Part shown: positions 27,592 through 40,653 of the stretch, piece after piece
Layout of the letters: each line of letters begins with the position of its first letter
How positions within the stretch are numbered: the first letter of the stretch is position 1
Position numbers and translations under genes: made by a program
Source: Eopsaltria australis
Taxonomy: Eukaryota > Chordata > Aves > Passeriformes > Petroicidae
DNA length: 64,000 nt
Assembly (NCBI GenBank): GCA_034509425.1
Contig: JAVTVJ010001865.1
Span: 301,785-365,784 of the forward strand
Direction: 5' to 3'
Notes under the pieces: generated by a model
The model's input: the letters and a program-made list of their open reading frames with translations, nothing else
What the model was told of the DNA's origin: nothing
The model's database searches: none

Positions 27592-27831
27592 TCCATAAAG
27601 AGGAGAAACTCTACAGTCCTAAACAGCCTCATACAGGTACTCAGTAAAGGATGTTCTCTATTCTCTGAAAAAGTAAAAACAATTGAGCTATAAACAGCCC
27701 TCTAAGATCTGCCAAATTTCATTTGTCAGAGCATCAGTGATGACTTGAACTGCAGAAAAACTAGTGAGGAAACTTGAAGGAGACCAGACAATTTACCAGG
27801 AGGCTTTACGCTTACTGTAATGCTCCAGTTC
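27592..27831 (+). repeat. 240-base duplicated segment, copy B
   Basis: Direct-orientation partner of 23,904-24,143, the same length with no gaps and about eight substitutions. Its left edge coincides with the 5' truncation point of the neighbouring CR1 fragment; copy A has no CR1 beside it. Confidence 0.85.
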
Positions 27832-29054
27832 TCTCAGTGCAGATATATACCTCTTACATCACCTCAGGATTAGGCTTGAAGCATCCTATCCCCTAAGGAG
27901 CTATTCCTTGTCTCATTCTATGTATCATCCATGTGCCACACATTATACACCAGCGGGGAGTTGCTTGTTATGTCTATACAGTGCTGCACTGCATGGCAAT
28001 TCATTGCTCACTGACATGTCAGAAATTTTTTTAATGATGTGCTTCTGCTGCTCCAAAAGAGGGTGAACTCTGAATATAAAGTTTTATTTATTTACATAAG
28101 GCATTCATTTAGATAATGTGGCAAATCCAACACCCTCACAGCATCCTCACATCAAACTCCTTTTGACTCATTCCCTCTGTTTGAACAAATAATTTTAAAT
28201 AATTTTTTCCTTCTTTGGCACAAGTCAAAAGTGGAAAAGTCATTACAAGGACCAAGAATTCTGTCAAGAAGTCTGTAGCACGCTAAAAGGCACACATGCA
28301 GATGACTGGTGACACTTCAGTGAGATCGAATGAGCACTACATTGAACAGCTCTTATTTCTTTGTAAAATGGAAGGAAGAAGCGGAAGGATCACATTCAGG
28401 TTAAAAATAAGAGCTCTCCTAGGGATGTGGCAGTGCATAATTGCACTCTAAGTCTAGCTGAATTTGCAATCTGATGCAATTCTAGTATCAGTCACGAAGT
28501 CAGAAGTCATTCAATGATATTGTTCTAGATCTTTAACTACAACCCCTGTCTAGGCAGGTATTTAAGTACATGTTAAACTCTCACTTCAACAGGATCATTG
28601 CATACTTCCAAGTTAAAACACATGCTTGACTGAGTGTCTAGCTTAATCATGGCAAAGCTTGATTATTTCCTAAATCAAACCAAGTAGAGATTTTCAGAGA
28701 TAAAAGGAACTGAGACTGGCCCCTCAAACTAGGTGCAATACCCCACACCAGGGCAGGTAAGGCACAATGGCTAAGTAGAAGCATGATACAACATGATTCA
28801 CATAGTATCGACCTTTAATGAGGCTGTTAGGTAGATTATTCACTGATGTAACTCTAACATAGCACTGGCAAAACTGACAAAACAATGCTGATAGGCAAGT
28901 TCTCAGACTTACTGGCAGAACAATAGATGGCAAAGCGGGAAGTGCAGAGGCCCGCTGCCCCAGCTCTTATGTCTGCCACTTCATGCCAATGAGGTACAAT
29001 TGAAGTACAGTCTTCATCACAATAACACCTATTCACACATTCTCTGCATAGCAA
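27832..29054. other. non-coding DNA
   Basis: No gene, RNA or known repeat is recognised. Confidence 0.5.
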
Positions 29055-29204
29055 ATGAAGAAAGGAGGACTGCATTTACTGTTGTGCTGCTGCTTCTGGT
29101 GTAGCTTTTCCTCGTTCATTAGTTCAACACCCAATCCATCTGCTGGACACCAAATGAGGCCCAGGATTCTTAGTAATGTCTCAGCTAATACACACACAGT
29201 CAAG
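29055..29204 (+). other. candidate signal-peptide exon (weak)
   Basis: An ATG opens a 50-codon stretch that begins with a short basic N terminus (MKKGG) and a hydrophobic, cysteine-rich core (LHLLLCCCFWCSF). This resembles a secretory signal peptide. The stretch ends exactly in phase 0 at a good splice-donor match, AAG|GTATGC, at 29,204/29,205. Against it: the initiation context is weak (C at -3, A at +4), no protein family is recognised, no partner exon was found, and such combinations arise by chance in tens of kilobases. Confidence 0.2.
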
Positions 29205-29471
29205 GTATGCAATTTAATTCTGTATGACTTGGTTAAACCAAACTGGATTATTTTTCCATTTGGTCTAATGGATTATATCCATTCCAGGTTTCAGGTTTCC
29301 AGTTCCTCCTCTTGGGATGATTTAGTCTACATGTTAAAAAAATACACCTTTGTTTATGAGTATGAAATATAGACAGAAAGTAATTCCATTGCATCAAGTT
29401 ATTTCTGCTCAAACTTCCCAAAATACTTCTCTTTCAAGAAGAATCCAGGTTCAGAAAAGCTTCAGCTCTAC
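29205..29471. other. non-coding DNA
   Basis: Sequence between the candidate exon and the poly(A) run. It contains no recognised feature. Confidence 0.4.
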
Positions 29472-29499
29472 AAAAAAAAAAAAAAAAAAAAAAAAAAAA
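29472..29499. repeat. poly(A) run
   Basis: Twenty-eight A residues. The sequence to its left is not recognisable as a processed gene copy, and no flanking direct repeat was seen. Confidence 0.85.
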
Positions 29500-32400
29500 G
29501 GAAGCAGTCATTTTTTTATTAGGTTTACTTCTAACTCAGTTTAGATTTCAGCTATTACCATTCATAATATTATAATATTTAAAAGATTTACAATTCTGGC
29601 TTCATCTGAAGTACTCCAGTTCCACTGTGATTAGATTTGGGATGTGAAATGTTGGGGGTCTTTTTGAGGAAACCAGTATTGAAAGAAAATAAAAAAGCTT
29701 AGAGGAAATATTTAGAGAAAAACATTACAATTTCACTGTAAGTGACAAACCTGTGCCATCTCTTATAAACTCTGTCTCTCCAAAACTAAAATATAAAGAA
29801 CAGTTATATGGCCTCAAGATACATGTGAAACAAGTCTGGTGAGAAATGCAAGAAATGTATCTGTTTATATAAAGAACAAAAAGTCAAAAGCCAAGTTGAT
29901 GCTAAACCTAATGAAGTCATGACAGAGATATAGATAATATACTTTAGCCATTCTACTCTTTTCTAAGTTGTCGTAAACAGAAGTCACTGCTGATTGTAAG
30001 GAATACAAAGGAACAGAAAAACCCTACATTTTTAGTATAGCTCATGCTTGGTGCTAACACTTATGAAACATTTATGACAAGGGTTTAACAAAATCTCTCA
30101 AAAGACCATACTTTGACAAACCAGCACAGAGCTGCACATATTTCAAATTAAAAACTATAACCAACAGAAGTTGGGCACCGAAGAAGGAGGTTAAGCTCCT
30201 GTTAATTCTTCTGTGTGTGGACCGCTGTATGCATTTTCATTACTGACCATTAAAAAGAGGAGAGGCCAGGAGAGGTAGAGAAGACTCCTGAGTCACTAAA
30301 AAAATATACCATTTTAACTCTTCACTTCCTTAATCCTTTTGCTGTTATGTGGCAAATAAAAATCTAAATTGTAGGAAATGGTTACTTTTAGGAAAGCATA
30401 AACACACATGATTAAGCACAAATATGAAAAAGGAATGTTCCTTATCTGCAACAAAGGGGAAAACAAATAGCCCAGTTTTCTCCAGTCCCCCCCACCCCTC
30501 TCCTGATGCAGGAATTTTCACAGAATGAACAAAGTCTACTTTAACAATTCAGGTCATGCGGAAGCAGTTTAGAGGTATAGGAAGAACACAGAGCAACAGA
30601 GTTCAGCCTTCCATCTATATGAACTCTGACTTACACGTAAGTACTAAGGCTTATATAGATTTAGAACACATCTAAATTGTACCATGAAGAGGCCTGATAC
30701 AGCAAAGGAGCATCTACACAGAAGGAACTTTGTTCCTGCAGATGTAGCTGCATGGGCCTGATAACTAAAAATTGCAGCCAGACAACCTTGACATACCTCT
30801 TTTCCTCTGATCTGCACTCAGCCCGTGAGATTATTGTGCCCTTGACTAACTTTCAGGCCTAGCAAGGCTTCCACACAATTTATTACCTGAAAAAATAACA
30901 ATGTTTCAGGCATCAAAAAATGCTTGTTTTGCTCCTCCTGTTGCCAGCTTGTTTATCAAGACTTACCAAAAATCCAAGCTTTTCATCTTGTTTTCCTAGT
31001 ATGTTGTATCCAAAGAAGCAGAGAATTTAAAGCTTCAGATGTTACCGGTGGAGTTAAATAGAGCAGTGTCAATTGTTCTTTACTAAATCCTACTTTACTT
31101 CTTCTCTGGTTTTGTTTTTATGCAATCTATACCTCATCTGATCTGCTTCAGGGATCCCTCACCCCACTGCCTATGAAGCAATTAGGTGAATGGAACTTGC
31201 AGGCTGACCCAGTACAGTCCTCTTCCCATTTGGCAATCATTTCTGGCAGTCCAAATCTCTCTCTCTAAACTGCTGTTGTTAAATAACTTGACAAACTAGA
31301 AAAGTTTTTCAAAAAGCACATGATCCTCCAGCATGGCAGTCTACCTACTTATGTAACTACATGAGATTGTCATGACTGCAGATTTGACATCTGCAAAAAT
31401 ACCTTCTCTGAAAGTAGATGAAAACACATTTAAAACTATCTGCATTTTTTTCACATTTAAAATTTTCTGCATGGTTGTTAATTCAAGGCTTGTGGTATTC
31501 TTAAAATATATTTTTAATTGAGTTCTGGGGCATTAAGAAAACTTAAAGCCACAATCTGCTTTTGTATTTCCCTGCAAAACTAGGCAAAATTTAAAAGCTC
31601 CCAGGCATAACTCAGAGCTAGTGTTCTTCTTCCAGCCTGAAAGAATGGTTTGTTTCAAAACACAAGGAAGAAAAAAAGGCCATCAGCATTTCAAGTCATC
31701 CCTTTGGCACTACACTACAGATTTCCTTCTCTCTGCCTGAGCCACATGAACTGTGCGTATCTTCGTCCCACACCTAACTCTCACCACATAACTTTGTGTG
31801 TTGGGCTCTTAAGCAGAGCTCACTGGATACCAGCTCCACTATGGGGCTTGGCTCTAGATGAACACAAGAGAGCTCACTGAAGAGCTGGGAGCTGGACTAG
31901 TACATGGGAGACTTTCTCTGCGCAGTTACAAATCACAGCAGCAAGTTTCAAACATGACCTGCCAAGGGGTGAGGGAAAGAGGGACATGGACAGGGTTAAT
32001 GCCAAGTACCATCAAGCAAAGCCTGCAGAAGAGCTAGACAGCTGCTGGGAGTCAAGCTAAGGACTTAATGGAGTGAACATCCACTGAATCTTGAGAGCAA
32101 TCTAAAGTTCAGACCACAGGTACAATTGCACTGGACCTGAAACATGCCAATACTACTGGGAGAAGCATGGTATAATTTCAGAACTTGTCATATATGGATG
32201 ACTTGACCTTCTAAGAGTATCCAAGTATTCCAGCTTGAAATGGAAATGTGTCTTTTCAGCAGTCTCAGAACTACATGCCCCAGGTTCAAGCAGCCCACCT
32301 GCACACCTTCAGACACCCAGTTTTAATTTTCAATAGCCTCTTGCAATCCCTCTTGCCTTGGACCACAGTAACAAGCCACAGAGCAACAGCTGGAAAGCTG

Positions 32401-33739
32401 CACTAGTACAATGCTGGGTGATGAGGAAAAATTTAAACATTTCTGGCTTTTGAAATTAAAATTTCTGTCTTATTGTGTGTGAAAACCATGAACACATGGG
32501 AAAGTGAAAGCTTCCAGGGAAGGAGCTGCACAACAAGCTTCCAGTTAACAGTTGGAGCTGCAAAGAGAGGAGCTGCAACTTAGCAAAAGAATCTTTAGCA
32601 AAAGAGTCTTTAGCCACGTTTGGAGGCTGCAACATCTGGCTGTATCCACAAACACAGGAGGAAAACCTTTGAGTGGTGTAAAATTGGTGTATGGCAACAA
32701 TAACTACAAAGGACTGGTGCAAGTTTCTATAAAAGGGACACTAATCTCAGTTTTGACAGACACCCAGAAAGAAAGGTCTTACAGCAGTAAAGATCACTTA
32801 GTCCTCTGTATAAGTCTAACCACAGTGGTACTTGGACCCACGTGTGCCCCCTGTGCTGCTAGGGCAACCACTAGTAACAGTAGTAACTAAGAGTTCTCAG
32901 AAAACTTCTAGCTTTACCACTCAGATTGCACTATAAGGCCTACCCAACGTCTTACAGACCAAGGAGTACTGGAAAAGCTATTAATACTTCAGCAAGATGC
33001 TACCTTGGTACAGTTATTTAGCTTTTACTTGTTATTAGATTTCTTCTGCTTTACATGCGAAGACAGCTGTAGCTTAGATGGCCTCAATCAAGACTTATGC
33101 TCTCTGGAAATCTGAGAAATTTAGAAAATAAAGAAAGATAAGTCAGACTCTCTTTTACATGTTTATAATTTAGCATATGTTCAAGATCTCTTGAAATATG
33201 TGTACGTGTATGTGATTTTCACACGTTCTTTTCCCTTAACTATTACCCAGTCCAGATGTCCGATCTATGTAAGACGTTTATGTCAGCACCAGAAAGGATT
33301 CATCAGGAAATAGGAAACAGACAGAAGAGAGAAAATACCAAAATTTATATATCCCTTGAGAAGGGGAGAGAATCACACAATACAGAAATCAAATTACTTT
33401 GGGTTTTTTGCTGGCACCACCAGTCTAGTAGCATTTGTGATATCCTAGCCTAAGTCGCAGCACACAAGCGTCTATACCATTAAAAGCACTAAAAATGCAG
33501 AAATGCAGTGCCATGTACAGAAACTTCTGGTATTTTAGAATTTTTTTCTTCCCAAATAGCAAAAATGTAAGTAAATTATTTTCTGCAAAAAAATCTGAAA
33601 AAAAAATCCCTTCTGGAATTACTTGTATCTGACTAGGTTGAAAAAATGAGGGTCCCCTTTTTCAGTCAGTGGAACCTTCGCCAGGCTGACACTTCTCAAG
33701 TGTGATCTTCATCCATCCATTCCCTTAGTACTCACAGCT
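29500..33739. other. non-coding DNA
   Basis: No gene or known repeat. A small imperfect 15-base duplication (AGCAAAAG[A/G][A/G]TCTTT) lies at about 32,581-32,611. Confidence 0.5.
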
Positions 33740-34130
33740 GAAACTCACCCTGGACTTGTGTACCTTTCCTGGCATGGTCTCAAACCTGACTTTTTTCTTG
33801 CAGCAGGTGGTTCTTCATTCTCACAGACCCTGCCTTTGCTTTCTGTGACTTGGGTGGTCTGGCTGGAGCACTTGCCAGTGAAGACCAAGGCGAAAAAATG
33901 TTGCCGAGTATTTAGCCTTTTCCACATCCCTGGTAACCAGGTCTCCTGTTTCCTTCCAAAGAAGGCCCATATTTTCCCTAGTTTTCCTTTTATCACCAAC
34001 ATACCTATAAGAAGATTTTCTCCTAGCCCTCTGAGACCCCGTGCCAGATTTGTTTCTGTCAGGACTTTAGATTTCCTAACCTGATCTTTGGTTGCTTGGA
34101 TGGCAATTCCTCACAGTCTCCCTGTCTTTG
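33740..34130 (-). mobile_element. CR1 LINE ORF2 fragment
   Basis: Read on the minus strand, this region encodes a decayed stretch matching the segment of CR1 ORF2 between endonuclease and reverse transcriptase. Recognisable pieces are the FFALVFTGKCSSQTTQVTE run, which in CR1 proteins follows a GDLVTQDMEKAEVLN-like sequence, and the upstream GK-KIW-F--R-QETW remnant. It lacks both the RT core and the 3' end, so it is an internal fragment isolated by truncation or deletion. It is not functional. Confidence 0.75.
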
Positions 34131-35767
34131 TTTCAGTCATCTGTAGATCAAAAAATTAAATGAAAGGTTCTTCCCTCACCCAACCCCCCAAACATTTCAT
34201 GTCTTTCTCCCAGTAGCATTGGTTAAATGTTTCTGGCTTTGTTGAATTGAAACAAAATTGCCATGAAAAATTCTGCTAGGACATTTTTATTCTGCTTTGT
34301 CTTCTATTTTTGCTAACAATTCTCAAATGTGTAAAGAGATGACCAGCAGGTTTGATATGGTCTGAAACTGGAATGGAAGCCTTTTATGCCCTGTTCACCC
34401 AGGTGTGAAGGACAATACAAGGTACAAGTAGAAGGGCTAATGAGCCAGGCCTTCAATGAGCTAATGTGCTTGGAAGGGACCAGGATGCAGCACAGGGATC
34501 TAGCTGCTGCTAGAGCTGCTACCAGTCTGCTGAAAGCTCAAAGGGCACAGTGTTAGGAAATGCAAATTAGAAACATGCTCAGGTATGGGGTTTTGACCTT
34601 CTGTTTGTAAGTCTGATTCAGCAGAGGTTCAATAGCTTTATTATATCTGGTTAGGTTGATCTTATGTTGTTAAGATAGGTGTAGAAAATTACGTTGCTCT
34701 GATTCTGGCTCATTTCTTAGCTAGTATTAATACTTGTTAGCCTTTATATCCAAGGGCAAATTTGGGCCTAGTTCTCTAAGGGGTATTGTCAGTATTGTGG
34801 ACTGGACCCATGGAAAGAAGTGAGTTCATTTTGTCATAGATGAAGCTTGCACTATTACAGAAGACAAACTGCTTAAGCAGCAAGCTTGGCCTGGGATACT
34901 TTCTGTGCATCTTTCATTGTCATCCTGTTTTCCAAAACAAATGAGCAGTCCAGCCTGCAGAATTAATGCTCAGCTTTAATTACATAGTGCTATAACTTTT
35001 GCCTTATCATACACAAACATCCTCATATATTTTAGCCTTGAATTAGTTCAAAGTTTTCTCATCTGTTGTTAATTCAAAGGCTTTGTTACTATAGTCACTT
35101 TCATTCTCTTTCTCTTTCATCGCCTGTCACTTCCCCTCCCACTTTGTCAGTTTTTGTCCTATCTCCTAACTGCAGGAAAAAAAGCCAACAACCTTCTCCA
35201 TGCTAGGGAAGAACACATTTTGAATGACCTACATATTTCCAACTTATCTTGCAGTATCTGTTTCTAAGGTGACTGTAATGAATACACATACAAATCAAGC
35301 AACCTCATTTTTTTCAATCTCTTTTTTTCATTTTACTTTTCTGTTTTCTGGATGTGATGAATTTTAATGTCTATGCATCCAAGAGCCCCACAATCATGTC
35401 AGATCACAGCATAGGATCAGCAGAGATAAGCACTACCTCTGATGTTTTACTTATTGCAGTTTTTGTGTATCAGAAGCTAACCCTCAGAGAATGGGAGCAG
35501 TGCTCTTTGGTATTCAGTCTCTGACTAGGATTTGGGTGTTCCCACACACTGAAAGGTTTCAGTCCCAAACTTTGACACTAGTTTCCTCTGTTTTCATGGA
35601 AAATCACCAAATCTGTCAATGACATTGTAATGTGAAGTAACAATTCTTGCCTGTCTGTTGCAGGATCTTTGAGATGGCAGTCAGTTTTTATTACTAGTCT
35701 CTACAATGCCAAGCATAACAGAACTAGATCTGCAAGAATTACAGTATTACAAACACTGTGAATAATT
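34131..35767. other. non-coding DNA
   Basis: No coding exon or known repeat is recognised between the CR1 fragment and the solo LTR. Confidence 0.5.
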
Positions 35768-35773
35768 GGGAAT
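35768..35773 (+). repeat. target-site duplication of solo LTR 1, left copy
   Basis: GGGAAT directly precedes the LTR and is repeated at 36,358-36,363. Six bases is the usual duplication length for alpha- and betaretroviral integrases. Confidence 0.9.
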
Positions 35774-36357
35774 TGTTGCGGTGGTTCGGAACCAGGAAGG
35801 ACGAGGACTCCCGGTGGCATGTTCCACGGACAGAGAGTTTCCCCCTGAAGCTCCCAAAGGCAGTGGTTTGGACCACCAAGCCACGGACCCCAAGCTCCTG
35901 CTATTGGTTCCTTGATTTGTCTGTTATGTTTCCCTGCTCTGGGAAATTCCCTGTCACTCCATTGTTCATTCGTTGTTCTCTCTGTTCCCCTCCCCTCCCT
36001 AAACCCCATTTGATCATGTACCCCGGCCCCTCCCCTGTATTGTCCCCTGCCCTCATCCTATTGGGTGTTGTTCCTCCCTTAAATACCGATGTAATAAGCT
36101 GCTCTTGGCTCTTGGTTCATGTGCTCCCTTTGGAGGCAATAAACCTACCGAAATCACATACCAAGAGACCTCCTTCTCTGGTAGTTCTTTGCTGTTTCAC
36201 CACGCTCCGGGGGCAACACCTCCCCGGACCGAACGCAGGCCAGCTGTGCCCGAAGTAGGCACTCCGAGGAAGTCTTCCAGATCGCGAACGGCTTCCTAGG
36301 GTAGCGCTGGGACTCCGCTGCTGGTACCAGGGTGGGACCGAAGCAGGGAACGCTACA
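35774..36357 (+). mobile_element. solo LTR 1, ERVK/betaretrovirus-like
   Basis: A 584-base LTR starts TGTTGCGG and ends CGCTACA; the usual family end is CGCAACA, so one terminal base has mutated. A TATA-like TTAAATA at 36,079-36,085 and an AATAAA polyadenylation signal at 36,138-36,143 place R about 310-370 bases into the LTR. No internal retroviral sequence remains between the two GGGAAT duplications, so it is the product of recombination between the two LTRs of a former provirus. Its first 200 bases resemble solo LTR 2, whereas R/U5 is nearly identical to the provirus LTRs. Confidence 0.93.
36079..36085 (+). promoter_or_regulatory. TATA-like element of solo LTR 1
   Basis: TTAAATA sits about 55 bases before the AATAAA signal, the spacing expected of an LTR core promoter with a short R region. 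The same site is present in the other LTRs of the family, altered to TTAAAAA in the provirus 5' LTR. Confidence 0.6.
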
Positions 36358-36363
36358 GGGAAT
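36358..36363 (+). repeat. target-site duplication of solo LTR 1, right copy
   Basis: GGGAAT follows the LTR end and matches 35,768-35,773 perfectly. Confidence 0.9.
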
Positions 36364-38554
36364 AGCCAGGAATACAGTTTTGTGTCATGGCTCATCTCAA
36401 GTAGTTTCTGTTTTGTTGTCACAATGAAAGATCAGGTTGGGGTTAGTCCAAAGCTGTAAGCACAGAGAGAAAATGGCGTCACCTAAATTCCCAGTAAGGC
36501 TTTTATTTTCTGAAAACATTAAGGAGAAACAAAAGACCTGGGATATACTAGAGAATGAGTTTATAGTTCTTCCTATGCTCTGTTGTATAGGCATGCAGAA
36601 GGCATATCTAAGCAATCGAAATTAAACCAGACAAGACTGGAACTGTTGATTTACCAGGTTAGTAGTTCTACTGAGGCCAGCTGCGTAAAACAACCAAAGA
36701 TACTACTCAGCTACACTTACCGGGTAAGCATGTGAGACTTAAAAAGTCATGTAGTGTGGACACTGGCTATGTAGTACAAACTGTTGAGAGAGAGAGGAGT
36801 TTCCTCATTTAATCCCTCGGAGAAGTTATCATGTCATTAACCAGCAACTATTTACATCTTTTAGCAGCTGCCTTTTATTCAAAAGCAATTAAACCACTCA
36901 ATAAATTCTCACCAACAGTAGCAGCTAGAAACAGTCCTTTTAAAACAAATTAAAAGAAAAAAAAAGCCACCAAACTAGCAGTCCAAAAGACAAAAGCAGA
37001 TATTTAGTACATTGCAGTTACAGTAGCAGATTATGAGAGTGTTGGTCATGTTCAGAAGCTGACAGCAGCCTTGTCCCATCAATGCTACATCCTGTGCAGC
37101 TATATCTACCATCCAGATCTCTGAAAGTCCAGCTGACTTGAAAGAGCAGATGGCTCATCATGGGGAATTCTAAGGCAGACTGCATAAGGAAGCACTTTGA
37201 ATAATTTGCCACTCACCATCTTCCTTCTAGGCCTGTATTATACAAGCACCATGCAGTTTGCCTCTTCCAGCGAAGCAGTGGCCTAAAACTGAGCTCAGTT
37301 TATCACTTTATCTATCAAAGACCAAAAGACAAATGATTTCCCAAAGTCACTGTCCTAAATCAGGACAGTCACACAGTAAAGCTGATACTTAACTAACCGA
37401 ATCCCTCTTCCTAACTATAGTGGGGTGCTCCTATGAGGTGCTCTCCCCATCTGTTGAAAGGCTCACAGTTGTACAGGTTTTCTTGTCTCCTTACTCAAAC
37501 GGCTGTTCCCTGATGATTACCAAGAAGCCACACCCATCCTGCCAGACCCAGAGTGAGCAAGACTGACCTGGCACCTTTGACTGCCAAGTCTGAATACCAT
37601 CAACTGTTATGCCTCAGTACAGAACAGATGCCCCTTAAAACAGTCACAGCTGGTTTTATACACAACAGACCGTCTGTTCATGCAACACAGATGGCTGAGA
37701 ACAGAACAGCTCAAGGCTTTGCTCTTTTCCCTGGCTTCAGGTCAAAATAAAATGACAGGTTTGATCTTCTTATTATCAGAGACGTGATCTGTGGCCGAGG
37801 AAGGCTTCTGCAACATGCAGGACAGTGTCACAGTCAGAACAGACAGGTAGAGCAGCTGGAGAATGCTCCAGGGGGCTGTCCCATCTACCTGGGACATTTT
37901 CCCAGAGGAGAGCAAGGTATCCACATAGCACACCACTCCTCTAAGCACATACACAGATACCGAAACAATCTGCTTCTAGGGACTCTCATGTCCTCAGATA
38001 TAAGGAGAAAGAAATCTTTTTATGATCACATATTACAAAATTATGAGACACTCAGATGCCATGCTTAACAGTATCTAAGAAGAGAAGAATTTTAAAAAAA
38101 GAAGCAAGCTGCATAAATATTGAAAAAGATATGGCTTGAAGAAGAGTAGAAACTAGGCCTAGGAATCTAGGATTTATGGCTCTAGAGTCTTGTACCTCTC
38201 CTCTAACCCACAACCCATCTGGAAGGCACTTAGCTGACTGTGTTGCAATCTTCTATATTCTGAGGCTCCTATTTAGAAACAAAGAGTTTGAGCAAGATTG
38301 AAATCTGGTTTCTAGTACATGGATAATCTAACTGAACTAAAGAAGATAATTTATGTCCCTAAAGCAAAGAACATATGCCCATATACATAAATGCCTTACT
38401 GAATAGGGATTAAAGTAATCAAGATATTTTCTACAGCTGAAAGATTTGCCACTGATATGCATGCATTGTGTTCCTGAAACACCAAGGAACATGTGAATTT
38501 TACTTCCAGCTTTACAAAAAGACAGACACTACAATGACGTAGAAAATGGATATA
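36364..38554. other. non-coding DNA
   Basis: No coding exon, RNA gene or known repeat is recognised. Confidence 0.5.
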
Positions 38555-39316
38555 TCATAGAATCACAGAATGGCTTAGATTGGAGGAGACCATAAAATTT
38601 TCTATTTCCAACCACCCTTCCATGGGCAGGAACACCTTCCACTAGACCAGGTTGCTCCTTGAACACTGCCAGGATGGGGCATTCACAGCTTCTGTGGGCA
38701 ACCTATTCCAGTGCTTCACCACCCTCACAGCAAAGAATTTCTTCCCAATATCTAACCTAAACCTATTCTCTTCCAGTTTAAGTACCCTCCTCCTGGTCCT
38801 GTCACTACACGTCCTTTTAAATAGTATTTTTACATCTTTCTTGTAGGCTTCCTTTCTTTCCCGTAGGTTTCCCTCCTCTCTCTGCTGTAGCTACCCTTCC
38901 CCTACTGAAAGGTTGCAGTCAGGTCACCACAAAGCCTTCTCTTTTCCAGGCTGAATAATCCCAATTACATCAGTCTTTCCCTATAGGAGAGGTGCTCCAT
39001 CACTCTGATCATCCCTGTGTCCGTCCTCTGGACTCTCTCCAACAGGTCCATGTCCTTCCTGTGCTGGGACCCCAGAGCTGGATGCAGGGTTCCAGGTGGG
39101 GTCTCACCAGAGCAGAGCAGAGGGGCAGAATCCCCTCCCTCCCCTGCTGCCCACTCTGCTTTGGATGCAGCCCAGGACATGTTTGGCTTTCTGGGCTGGG
39201 AGTGGCCATGGCTGGGTCATGTCCAGCCTCATCCATCAGCACCCCCAAGTGCTTCTCAGCGGGGCTGCTCTCAATCATCCTGCAGCCTGTATTGATACCT
39301 GGAGTAAATTTGTGAT
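38555..39316 (-). mobile_element. CR1 LINE, 5'-truncated copy (ORF2 end plus 3' UTR)
   Basis: This is the best-preserved CR1 in the window. Its 3' end (TCATAGAATCACAGAATGG in plus-strand reading) is at 38,555. Moving to higher coordinates it covers the complete 3' region and then the C-terminal part of ORF2. On the minus strand the frames include SSPAEKHLGVLMDE, SALVRPHLEPC-QLW and LLERVQRTDTGMIRVMEHLSYRERL, which match the end of CR1 reverse transcriptase polyproteins. It is truncated at the 5' end near 39,316, as most CR1 copies are, and its frame is broken. Confidence 0.93.
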
Positions 39317-40653
39317 AGCTGTTCAATAGCTAGAAAAAAACTAATTACATATATGCTAAATCTTTAGAATTCTCATTTGAAATAATATAATTTTTGTTGT
39401 GAGGTAATTTCAAACCAAAGTGTACTCTTTGCTGAATTTTCTCCTATTAATGTATGAGGCCTACTGAGATCCTATAATGACTCAAAATTCAAGTATAACA
39501 TGAAAAATGTTCCTTATTTAAAAACCCAGTGTGTGGCTTATGTCTGGGTCTTAAAGATTTCCCCAGAGCTGTAGATGAACAGGGCCAAAACTATGTGAAT
39601 GGCAATTTGAATGGAACAGGAAGGGTATACATACTGAACCATTCTCCAAGTTCCTGCTGTAAATAGCAAGCAGCTCTCAGAATATTGCTCATCTTTATAT
39701 GGACTCTATTCCTACAAAAATTACTTCAGTTAGTTGTACTGTCATTTCACTTAAATGGGTAAAACAACATACCTTGCCAGAAATTAATGACTTCATCTTA
39801 TGCTTATAAAAGGCACCCACATAGTAGAGTTGAGTAACCTTGAAATTCACTCTCTGACTTTGCTTTCCTAAACCTTAGCATGAGGCAGGTTTATGAGCTG
39901 CAGATTGAGAGTTTGCCAGTACTTTCAAAAGAATATGCTCTCTTGGTCCATTCAGGTGAATTTGGGGTTTTGTTTATTCTTAGCACCCTCTGTGTTCTGC
40001 GCATCTTCACAAGTGTCCTCGGTTTACTCTAAATGAATGTTAATTTCCCACAGATCATTGTCATCTTCTGTCCTCAGCTGTAGCAAGCCAAGCCTTAACT
40101 CAAAGCCAAAGCAACTCTGCAGGTGATTGATGAGTAGAAAGTATTCTGCAAAGCACACACAGAGAGAATATCATTCTGACTGTGAACTTTTTTCTACAGC
40201 TACAAGAGCTCACCTAGAAAAGCCATAAATAGCATGTCCCATTGGCTTTTATTCAGTCAAGACCAGAAGTTCCTTGAGAAGTGGGTGACAAAATCTTCAA
40301 TCTAGTAGTCAAGAAGATACCTGTCTTCTTGGTACTGAGTTGATCACTCCTTAGGATGTGAGCATGGGTTCTGGAAATATAGAATTTTCTTGAAACACAG
40401 GTATTTTGAAGCTTTAAAATCACTTGTATCACCTTCATGCTTTGACTGATTGCGTCTATCATTTCCATGTGTGTTTCTGAGATGCTGGTGTAAGTCCCTT
40501 CATTCTCAAGCGCCACTCAGAGTATCAGAGCAGAAGGTCACACAACTCAGACACAGTGGAACAGACTAGAAAATAATCTCCCTCTCTAATGGACAGTAAA
40601 GATCTCATCACTCATTCTGCACTTATCACACATGCCATCCTTATTGATGTTGA
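39317..40653. other. non-coding DNA
   Basis: No recognised gene or repeat. If the candidate exons to the right are real, the stretch from 40,768 down to about 40,640 would be their 3' UTR. Confidence 0.45.

Noticed and set aside
29472..29499. Poly(A) as the tail of a processed pseudogene
   Set aside because: No recognisable gene copy on its left and no flanking target-site duplication.
36105..36299. A 64-codon frame in the LTR that stays open in three of the four LTRs, like an LTR-encoded accessory protein
   Set aside because: It lacks an ATG, is in GC-rich R/U5 sequence of very similar copies, and is not kept in the more diverged solo LTR 2.
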